Shown here: positions 61,601 through 64,000 of the stretch, in pieces
How the letters are laid out: every line of letters begins with the position of its first letter
Numbering within the stretch: the stretch's first letter is position 1
Source of the DNA: Parus major
Taxonomy: Eukaryota > Chordata > Aves > Passeriformes > Paridae
Assembly: GCF_001522545.3 (NCBI RefSeq)
Contig: NC_031769.1
Span: 6,247,513 to 6,311,512, forward strand
Length of the DNA: 64,000 nucleotides
Direction: 5' to 3'
Program-made: the position numbers and the translations under genes
The notes under the pieces: generated by a model
Databases searched by the model: none
Told to the model about the DNA's origin: nothing
The model's input: only the letters and a program-made list of their open reading frames with translations

Positions 61601-64000
61601 ATATCCCACCTCATTTTCCAAGTTCTCTTGGTTTTCCATATCCCACCTCAGGAAGGTTCCAAAATTTACCAGCTGCCTTGCCTTTCTCTTGAATATTTTT
61701 ATTTAGCCGCAGTCTCGGGAAGGATCCAGAGAAAAATACCACACAAGCCAAGCTCTGGCTAATGTCTCAGCTACTGAGATCTCCTTTTGACATGTCCTAC
61801 TATGTTAAAATCACTGGTTTTCAGTAGAAAATTATTTTGTTTTTTCATGGAAAATACTTTTTTTTATGCCCTGTGTCCTGTGCTTCTCTAATTCCTTTAT
61901 CTTCACTAACAAAGACAGAAACACAGAATTGTCTTATACTCAACTCTGAAAAAAGCAATGCAAAAGTAGCTCCACCTACACCTGTATCTACTTCTTGGGG
62001 AGGTTTGGATTCTTTTCTGTCTTCTAGGCAATATCTGCTCTGTCTGTTATGATATACTCTCATAATTCTCCTATGTCTCACACACCTAAAGCTATTTTTA
62101 AATATACAAACACTTCCATTTTATTAGAAAGTGTAAGTTACTTATATTATAAAACAGAAAAGCTTACCAAGAAAGAGATGAAGCTGATGAGTATGAATTA
62201 TTTGGAAATCAGCTTTAAAACTACTTCTCCAAGTTACAGTTTTAAGGCACTTTGGAGTCACACTTTATCCTGAATCTTGATTCATTTCCTCCTATCATTA
62301 CACAACCATTAGAAATATCTGTTATTTCACACACTGTATTTTCTCCTAAGAAAACACAGTCAATTCAGCCCCCAGAATTCAGCCCTCCAAACCCTGCACG
62401 ACACAATGTCGGTGGCAGCACTACACAGATAATGACAAACAATTGATCAAAAGTCACAGATCAGAAGAGGCTTTTTTCAAGACTCACTTCCAGAGAAACC
62501 CTAACATTTGGGGTTTTTCCACTGATATGAGGGCATCAATGACTTCTGTCACTAACCCCCATTCTGCCTCTAAGTTTGAAATCAAAATTACCTGGGGTCA
62601 GAGAAACCCTCTGATTCCCAATTAACAGTTCTATATCTCCTCAATACATTTCTTTCCAAAATGTCAGAGACAGTCTGATCACTATTATTTTAATTAAAAG
62701 TTAATAGTACTCAGCTTTTCAATGCTTTGATCAGCCAAAGCAATGAGCACATAATAGTCATTCCATCCTGACTGATCAAAGTCAACACTTTCAGTTGGAA
62801 GGAAGAATAAGTTGAGGGCAAATAAGGGCTGGCTCAGAACCAGGCCAGAGTTTTTTCAGGAGGCTGTTGTCCAGTTTTTAAGAAACAAGTCTATGGCTAT
62901 GGAAAGTGGTGTAATCAAATATTCATGATAATAGCAAAAAAGTAACCTTGAGAAGAACAGAGAGCAGATGAAACAGCACTAAAATTTTTGCAAATGATCC
63001 AAAACAGGGTCAAATAATGAAGCAGAACAGCTGCTCAGTTCAAGTTGCTCTACGTATTTAGTGCAATTTAATCTCAACCTTTGAAAATTCCATCAAGAAC
63101 AGAAATTTTTAGGTATTTCACGCAGGTATATGCCAAGAACTATTTAACTGAATTTTCTGTGAGAAGCAAAGTAGTTCTTGGAATCTAAGAAGTTTGTGAG
63201 CATGTAAAACATGAAAATTATATATGCATCAAGTAGACTAAGTAATTTTTTTGTGCATGGAAAATATGCTTTGTGTTGGATTAAGAGGAAGAAAAATGAT
63301 GACAACAGTTCTCTCCTAGTCTGTCAAAATATAATTATACCTGTAACTGTCTGGTAGCTGGTAACAGCACCTTCTGCAGCAAGAGAGACCTGGTACTGGG
63401 TTTCAAACTATTATCAGAGCTTCACCAGAGAAGCTCTTCTAGAATTGTGTGACACCGTTTCAACAGTGACCACAGACAGTGTGTTCTGGTTTCGCTCATG
63501 TAACATAACACTTTCTCTGCTTTTAGGCTCATTTGTGTTAATAAAAAGGTAAAAAATTACAAATGGTATTTTCTCTGTAAGAACACAGTAGATATGGTAA
63601 GAGATTTGGTTTACTTTGTTCCTGAAAATACACTCATACAAGCTGAAACATCAAAAATTACTTTATATAAATTTGCTAATATACCATTTCCTACACAGCG
63701 GGAAAGCTTCAATAATCACATTTTATCTCCTATACTTATGCCTCCTTTAATTTACCCAGCAAATATGCTGTAACTCAAAGGTTTCCCAGAGCAGTGTGAG
63801 GACAGCACTCACAGAACGTGCTTTCCACCTTGATCTCCCCATGTGCCAATTAAGGCACCAGGCCCAGCACATCAAAGCAGCGGCAGCGAGTCCCAGCCCT
63901 GTGCCCCGAGCACTCTGCACCCCAGAGCCCCAGCCCCAGCCCTGCCCCTGACTCAGCAGCCGCCTCCTCCTCGCTCTCTCACTCACCTGGTTTTGGCTTC
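1507..64000 (-). CDS. KMT2C: KMT2C (MLL3) histone H3K4 methyltransferase, N-terminal half, 13 coding segments, partial at both ends
   Basis: This is the only gene recognised. It is the nuclear lysine methyltransferase of the MLL3/COMPASS-like complex, known for H3K4 mono-methylation at enhancers. The spliced segments give 780 codons with matching phases at all 12 junctions. They encode an extended PHD finger (about residues 9-204), PHD2 (218-262), PHD3 (265-312), PHD4 (about 312-391), a variable linker (about 395-670), a conserved basic block (671-701) and an RG-rich stretch (742-780). The conserved block with KIGMGKPAITKRKFSPGRP identifies KMT2C and not its paralogue KMT2D. The start codon and first exons lie to the right of the window; SET, FYRN and FYRC lie to the left. 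The PHD cluster is reported in the literature to contact BAP1. All recognised introns are GT-AG. No frameshift or stop interrupts the coding segments. Confidence 0.96.
1624..4004 (-). other. KMT2C intron W12-W13, 2.4 kb
   Basis: AT-rich intron with short T-rich runs (about 2430-2460). A 132-codon frame at 2611-3009 on the plus strand is antisense to the gene and resembles nothing I know. Nothing else is identified. Confidence 0.6.
4005..4124 (-). CDS. KMT2C: KMT2C coding segment W12
   Basis: The exon is 120 nt, 40 whole codons, residues 702-741. The acceptor is GTATCCTAG|GGGGCT and the donor AAAGTG|GTAAAT. It encodes GAWSTNNTVSPPSWSPDISE, then SRQLPGSAIWSIKV, closely matching the mammalian KMT2C segment. 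Both ends are phase 0, so skipping it would keep the frame. The acceptor has a poor pyrimidine tract, and an assembly gap starts 46 bases upstream. Confidence 0.96.
4171..4223. other. Assembly gap (53 N)
   Basis: A run of N lies between TTGCAACA and an A-rich tract. In the gene's direction it sits 46-98 bases before the W12 acceptor, so the branch point region of that exon may be partly missing. The flanking homopolymer probably caused the gap. Confidence 0.99.
4224..4280. repeat. A-rich low-complexity tract
   Basis: Runs of A with interspersed C and G directly abut the assembly gap. In the KMT2C transcript this is a T-rich tract upstream of W12. Confidence 0.8.
9885..9993 (+). mobile_element. 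CR1 retrotransposon 3' fragment
   Basis: The stretch reads through GACCCTGCTTGAGCAGGGAGG, AGACCAGATGGCCCACTGTG and CCCTTCCAACCTGACCCATT, and ends in an ATTCTGTGATT-like tail. This is the usual 3' untranslated end of avian CR1 elements. Only about 110 bp remain, so it is a 5'-truncated dead copy. Confidence 0.8.
10530..10577. repeat. AT-rich low-complexity stretch
   Basis: A run of ATATAAA and AAATAAAATAT units without a strict period. Confidence 0.6.
11351..12084 (-). CDS. KMT2C: KMT2C coding segment W11, long variable exon ending in a conserved basic block
   Basis: At 734 nt (residues 458-701) this is the longest exon in the window. The acceptor is TTAATTACAG|GCATAT and the donor AGACAG|GTAAGC. 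The first 200 residues are rich in Glu, Ser, Thr and Val and look disordered, with little identity to the mammalian protein. The last 30 or so residues (671-701) are almost invariant: TTYISVTPKIGMGKPAITK, then RKFSPGRPRSRQ. The GRPR core resembles an AT-hook, although no function is shown here. It ends in phase 0. Confidence 0.97.
12600..12720 (-). mobile_element. Possible ancient CR1/L3-like remnant
   Basis: Read on the minus strand it contains ACTCTGGAACTCCTTGATGA, then a GATTTGGTTCAAGGGAAGGC stretch. This resembles the C-terminal part of old CR1/L3-type elements, where a TGGAACTC...GGTTCAAG pattern is common. The match is short and from memory. Confidence 0.3.
13207..13290. repeat. A/C-rich low-complexity tract
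   Basis: Runs of A interrupted by CC and CCC, with no fixed period. A short lysine- and proline-rich reading frame across it is an artefact of composition. Confidence 0.8.
13712..13825 (-). CDS. KMT2C: KMT2C coding segment W10, acidic linker
   Basis: The exon is 114 nt, residues 420-456. The acceptor is CTCCTTAAG|CTTGTA and the donor ACAGAAG|GTAAGA. It encodes TNEMEMESVGEDMAFQEQP, then a GDGPDQESALG stretch. The NEMEMES...MAF core parallels the mammalian NNEMEVEG...MVF segment and its position after PHD4 fits. It enters and leaves in phase 1. Its main support is order, phase and this short similarity. Confidence 0.88.
13826..16229 (-). other. KMT2C intron W9-W10, 2.4 kb
   Basis: Mostly featureless AT-rich sequence. 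It contains a minus-strand open frame (14910-15125) with a perfect donor, described separately as a candidate cassette exon. Confidence 0.6.
14918..15022 (-). other. Candidate alternative cassette exon of KMT2C (unproven)
   Basis: On the gene's strand a possible acceptor (CTTCTGAAAGCTTAG|GAGAGG) is followed by 105 nt without a stop and a perfect donor TTTTGA|GTAAGT. The exon would enter in phase 1 and leave in phase 1, exactly the phase of the W9-W10 junction, so inclusion adds 35 codons. The peptide (GEAVDSQAVFLEHFEDVQNK at its start) has no counterpart in the mammalian protein I remember. It may equally be a chance open frame. Confidence 0.2.
16230..16390 (-). CDS. KMT2C: KMT2C coding segment W9, end of PHD finger 4 and start of the linker
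   Basis: The exon is 161 nt, residues 366-418. The acceptor is AATCTCCCCAG|ATGGATTC and the donor TATAACAG|GTAATC. It encodes WIHIECD and, further on, QLKDYICTLCRQ, which supply H368, C371, C388 and C391, the last ligands of PHD4. After the finger the sequence becomes hydrophilic and less conserved (GEGDQTQSCDVMNTSELIPG). It ends in phase 1. Confidence 0.95.
16391..17166 (-). other. KMT2C intron W8-W9, 0.8 kb
   Basis: AT-rich, with an A-rich tract near 16803-16827. I see nothing else in it. Confidence 0.6.
17167..17339 (-). CDS. KMT2C: KMT2C coding segment W8, zinc-rich segment and start of PHD finger 4
   Basis: The exon is 173 nt, residues 308-364. The acceptor is GATCTCTAG|AACTGT and the donor GCAAAAG|GTAAGT. 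It encodes NCRICAECGTRTSCQWHHNC, LVCDSCYQQQDN and CPFCEKLCLQDF, and ends HCHMCK. The cysteines that would bind zinc in PHD4 (C342, C345, C360, C363) are present. The part after CPFC differs from the mammalian sequence I remember, where a G-K-C-Y-H stretch follows. The mismatch is local; the rest of the exon is well conserved. Confidence 0.95.
17340..18139 (-). other. KMT2C intron W7-W8, 0.8 kb
   Basis: Unremarkable intron. Plus-strand frames at 17652-18084 run antisense to the gene and match nothing I recognise. Confidence 0.6.
18140..18254 (-). CDS. KMT2C: KMT2C coding segment W7, PHD finger 3
   Basis: The exon is 115 nt, residues 270-307. The acceptor is CTTTCCTTAG|ACACTC and the donor TGTAAA|GTAAGT. 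It encodes HSGEDNKMLVCDTCDKGYHT, then FCLQPVMDAVPTNGWKCK. The VCDTCDKGYHTFCL stretch provides the central CxxC and HxxC ligands of PHD3. The first zinc pair comes from W6 and the last pair from W7 and W8. It ends in phase 0. Confidence 0.97.
18255..20999 (-). other. KMT2C intron W6-W7, 2.7 kb
   Basis: About a third of it is the CR1 element at 19034-19982. The remainder shows no recognisable feature. Confidence 0.6.
19034..19982 (-). mobile_element. CR1 retrotransposon, decayed, with reverse transcriptase remnants
   Basis: This is the longest mobile element here, about 950 bp, inserted in the same orientation as KMT2C. The plus strand starts with AGAATCAAAGAATGGTTTGGG, the reverse complement of the CR1 3' tail. 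Reading on the minus strand from 19980, broken frames give LRELVDEVAKPLSIIF, VPTDWKRRNIDPIF, then DTKLCGAVDAEEKG and NPKHQYRLG. These are CR1 ORF2 reverse transcriptase motifs in their normal order. Several frameshifts and stops show it is inactive. Around 19205 the text jumps from the HQYRLG motif to the NRL-EAVDAS end of ORF2, so roughly 150 codons are missing. The element is 5' truncated. Confidence 0.92.
21000..21171 (-). CDS. KMT2C: KMT2C coding segment W6, PHD finger 2
   Basis: The exon is 172 nt, residues 213-268. The acceptor is TCTTTTTAG|CAAAGG and the donor AACTGCAA|GTAAGT. It encodes CAVCDSPGDLLDQLFCTTC, then GQHYHGMCLDI and GWQCPDCKVCQNC. The C4HC3 ligands of PHD2 run from C218 to C262, and the CQNC pair (265, 268) already starts PHD3. 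PHD2 is nearly identical to the mammalian domain. Confidence 0.98.
21172..21836 (-). other. KMT2C intron W5-W6, 0.7 kb
   Basis: A short AT-rich intron with no recognisable feature. Confidence 0.6.
21837..21999 (-). CDS. KMT2C: KMT2C coding segment W5, PHD part of the extended PHD finger
   Basis: The exon is 163 nt, residues 158-211. The acceptor is TTTTTCAG|CGATGT and the donor GAAAGAT|GTAAGT. It encodes RCAFCKHLGATIKCCEEKC, then YHYPCAAGAGTFQDF and LLCPDH. The C159/C162, C171-C172/C176, H181/C184 and C201/H204 pattern is the ePHD signature, with the terminal Cys-x-x-His that distinguishes an extended from a canonical PHD. It ends in phase 1, and the split TCA codon restores Ser at the join to W6. 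Confidence 0.97.
23826..23930. repeat. A/C-rich low-complexity tract
   Basis: AAAACC, AAACAA and CAAAAA motifs without a strict period, similar in character to the tract at 13207. Confidence 0.8.
27571..27632. repeat. Short tandem repetition, ATGGAATTTACTTCA in three copies
   Basis: The 15-base word ATGGAATTTACTTCA occurs at 27571, 27600 and 27618, separated by spacers of 14 and 3 bases. A GGCAATTC word follows the first and third copies. Confidence 0.9.
29831..29883. repeat. 20-bp tandem repeat, about 2.6 copies
   Basis: The unit TAATTGTGTGCAAAGGACAC is followed by two copies with one to three changes, the last one partial. Confidence 0.9.
31859..31876. repeat. (ATC)6 microsatellite
   Basis: Six perfect ATC units. 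Confidence 0.95.
37878..38148 (-). mobile_element. CR1 3' fragment, left arm of an inverted pair
   Basis: The plus strand reads TCACAGAGTCAAAGAATGG, then GGGTTAGAAGGGACATTAAA and GATCATCCAGTTCCAACCCC, the reverse complement of the avian CR1 3' end. It runs up to the segment with GAAGCCATTCCCCCCTGTC. About 270 bp are retained. It abuts a second CR1 end in the opposite orientation. Confidence 0.9.
38150..38251 (+). mobile_element. CR1 3' fragment, right arm of an inverted pair
   Basis: It reads GCAACCTGGCTGGAAGGTGT, then GGAACTGGATGATCTTTAAT, GTCCCTTCCAACCCAAATCA and ATTCTGTGATTCTG, a CR1 3' end in plus orientation. Its reverse complement pairs closely with the first 110 bases of the left arm, sharing the less usual GGGACATTAAAGATCATCC. 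Confidence 0.9.
42630..42965 (+). mobile_element. Suspected solo LTR of an endogenous retrovirus
   Basis: The segment differs from the surrounding AT-rich intron. It has CpG-bearing GC-rich text (GTCGCGATTGGACCCCTGCC, CACGCCCTCGGGTGTTTTG), then a poly(A)-signal-like ATTAAAGCTTTTCGGG followed by a pyrimidine-rich end. This order resembles the R-U5 part of a retroviral LTR. I found no convincing TG...CA ends or target-site duplication, so the limits are approximate. No viral gene remains beside it. Confidence 0.4.
43575..43591. repeat. (AC)n microsatellite, about 8 units
   Basis: Short run of alternating A and C after TACATAC. Confidence 0.85.
44699..44808 (-). CDS. KMT2C: KMT2C coding segment W4, CWAHHRC motif of the extended PHD finger
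   Basis: The exon is 110 nt, residues 122-157. The acceptor follows a strong pyrimidine tract (CTCTCTCTGCACACACCAG) and the donor is CACAGAA|GTGAGT. It encodes CWAHHRCAEWSVGVC and then NVDKAVVSGSTE. The Cys and His residues at 123, 126, 127 and 129 complete the C2HC pre-PHD knuckle begun in W2. The exon ends in phase 0, and the next exon lies 22.7 kb away. Confidence 0.96.
44809..46431 (-). other. KMT2C intron W3-W4, 1.6 kb
   Basis: AT-rich intron ending in a strong pyrimidine tract before W4. Nothing else is seen in it. Confidence 0.6.
46432..46571 (-). CDS. KMT2C: KMT2C coding segment W3, linker inside the extended PHD module
   Basis: The exon is 140 nt, residues 75-120. The acceptor is GATACAG|ATCTCG and the donor CCAACAG|GTAAGA. 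It contains SCTSVSTQTASDDQ followed by KFWDELSLVGLPDDIDVQAL, which closely parallels the mammalian KMT2C linker between the zinc knuckle and the CWAHHRC motif. It starts in phase 2 and ends in phase 1. Confidence 0.95.
47021..47041 (+). other. G-quadruplex-type motif in a purine tract
   Basis: Four runs of three or more G (GGGGGGG, GGG, GGGG, GGG) are separated by one or two A. They lie in a pure-purine stretch (about 47011-47044) on the strand that is the template for KMT2C. The motif fits the standard G4 pattern; folding is inferred. Confidence 0.75.
47682..47870 (-). mobile_element. CR1 3' fragment
   Basis: The plus strand reads TTACAGAATAGTGTGGATTGG and TTCCAACCCTCCTAC, then CAACCTGCCCTTGAACACTT and GGGCAGCCTGTGCCA. 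This is the reverse complement of a CR1 3' region. It is diverged and 5' truncated. Confidence 0.85.
48494..48909. repeat. 26-bp minisatellite, about 16 copies
   Basis: The unit is CACCACTGTAACACATCACC followed by six variable bases (ATCCTG, CTTCAG, ATCCCA or ATCAGG). Copies are similar but not identical, and at least two classes (ending ATCC.. and CTTCAG) alternate irregularly. Confidence 0.93.
49045..49510. repeat. 18-bp minisatellite, about 25 copies
   Basis: The basic unit is CCCCTTCACCACCCACAG, with variants carrying CCCTCAG or CCCTCAA and some copies one to three bases shorter. Because 18 is a multiple of three, two overlapping plus-strand frames stay open for about 200 codons, giving Pro/Thr/Ser repeats. 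They are antisense to KMT2C and have no sign of being real proteins. On the KMT2C strand the repeat is G-rich. Confidence 0.93.
49511..50000. other. GC-rich unique intronic segment
   Basis: This stretch next to the minisatellite is GC-rich but not repetitive. It contains open frames of 60-100 codons in several phases, none with a recognisable domain. I see no splice site pair that would make it an exon of KMT2C. Confidence 0.5.
50384..50590 (-). CDS. KMT2C: KMT2C coding segment W2, pre-PHD zinc knuckle of the extended PHD finger
   Basis: The exon is 207 nt, residues 6-73, with acceptor TTTACAG|CGAACA and donor AGAAGAA|GTAAGT. It opens with EQLCAFCYCGERSSLGQGDL, whose cysteines (residues 9, 12 and 14) supply the first ligands of the C2HC pre-PHD module of the KMT2C extended PHD finger. 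It continues with a PTPGYVIPWKNQP segment and ends in a basic PRKQRGQKK stretch. It enters and leaves the codon in phase 2 and is flanked by the 13.4 kb and 3.8 kb introns. The tail (about residues 45-60) is more variable than the zinc knuckle. Confidence 0.95.
57178..57335 (-). mobile_element. CR1 3' fragment
   Basis: The plus strand reads TACACAGAATGGTTTGGGGTG, then CACCATCCAGTTCCAACCCT and GGCCTTGAACACTTTCAGGG, the reverse complement of an avian CR1 3' end. About 160 bp remain. Confidence 0.9.
59590..59812 (+). mobile_element. Older, diverged CR1 3' region
   Basis: It reads GTGGGTTAGATATGAGGAAA, then, further on, GAACTAGATGAGTTCCAAAG and GTCCCTTTCTGCCC. The order and wording match the end of CR1 ORF2 and its 3' untranslated region, but with many differences, so it is an older copy than those at 37.9 or 57.2 kb. 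Confidence 0.6.
61584..61650. repeat. Perfect 30-base tandem duplication, 37-bp period
   Basis: The 30 bases starting AGTTCTCTTGGTTTTCCATA occur at 61584-61613 and again, without a mismatch, at 61621-61650. Seven bases separate the copies. Confidence 0.97.
63920..63955 (-). promoter_or_regulatory. G-quadruplex-type run and AP-1-type site next to the W1 donor
   Basis: On the gene strand five G-runs of three or four (63948-63920, spacers of two to four bases) directly follow a TGAGTCA motif (63955-63949), the classical AP-1/NF-E2 core. Both lie 30-65 bases inside the intron from the GTGAGT donor. Matches of this kind also occur by chance, so regulatory activity is only suggested. Confidence 0.3.
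63987..64000 (-). CDS. KMT2C: KMT2C coding segment W1 (3' end of an exon cut by the window edge)
   Basis: Only the last 14 nt of this exon are visible, coding E-A-K-T plus two bases of a Ser codon. The donor is CCAG|GTGAGT with GT at 63986-63985. The split codon AG|C joins cleanly to W2 and gives EAKTSEQLCAFC, which parallels the mammalian KMT2C sequence just before the first zinc finger. This match, rather than the 14 bases alone, supports the call. Confidence 0.8.

Larger units (their letters stand above)
50591..63986 (-). other. KMT2C intron W1-W2, 13.4 kb
   Basis: It contains two CR1 fragments (57178-57335 and 59590-59812), a 37-bp period duplication (61584-61650) and a GC-rich start (63840-63986) beside the W1 donor. 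The other reading frames in it, up to 161 codons, match nothing I recognise. Confidence 0.6.

Noticed and set aside
1..64000. CRISPR arrays, bacterial operons, toxin-antitoxin or phage-like systems
   Set aside because: The window is a vertebrate gene with spliceosomal introns and CR1 repeats. The two minisatellites are tandem without spacers and do not resemble CRISPR arrays.

Overview
The window is vertebrate nuclear DNA, almost certainly from a bird: it is AT-rich, intron-dominated, and carries several copies of the CR1 non-LTR retrotransposon, including the 3' ends typical of avian genomes. I recognise one gene, KMT2C (MLL3), on the minus strand. It spans the window, and neither its promoter and start codon nor its catalytic SET domain is inside.

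Thirteen coding segments, W1 to W13 in transcript order, can be placed with GT-AG splice sites. From right to left they are 63987-64000 (partial), 50384-50590, 46432-46571, 44699-44808, 21837-21999, 21000-21171, 18140-18254, 17167-17339, 16230-16390, 13712-13825, 11351-12084, 4005-4124 and 1507-1623. Their lengths sum to 2340 nt, or 780 codons, and the reading phase matches at every junction. In order they encode an extended PHD finger, split over several exons, then PHD fingers 2, 3 and 4, a variable acidic and Ser/Thr-rich linker, and a conserved block ending in basic GRP and RG-rich segments. These are the chromatin-reading N-terminal modules of the enhancer H3K4 mono-methyltransferase. SET, FYRN and FYRC lie beyond position 1.

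The rest is intron. The largest introns are 22.7 kb (22000-44698), 13.4 kb (50591-63986) and 7.2 kb (4125-11350). They hold seven CR1 pieces (one pair inverted head to head), one suspected solo LTR, two adjacent minisatellites in a GC-rich patch at 48.2-50.0 kb, small tandem duplications, A-rich tracts and one 53-base assembly gap. I see no second protein-coding gene, no RNA gene and no CRISPR-like or operon-like structure.

The items most worth checking are an in-frame candidate cassette exon at 14918-15022, the inverted CR1 pair near 38 kb, the minisatellite patch, and lineage-specific changes in PHD finger 4. Comparisons with mammalian KMT2C are from memory and not from an alignment. Residue numbers count from the first codon visible at position 64000.
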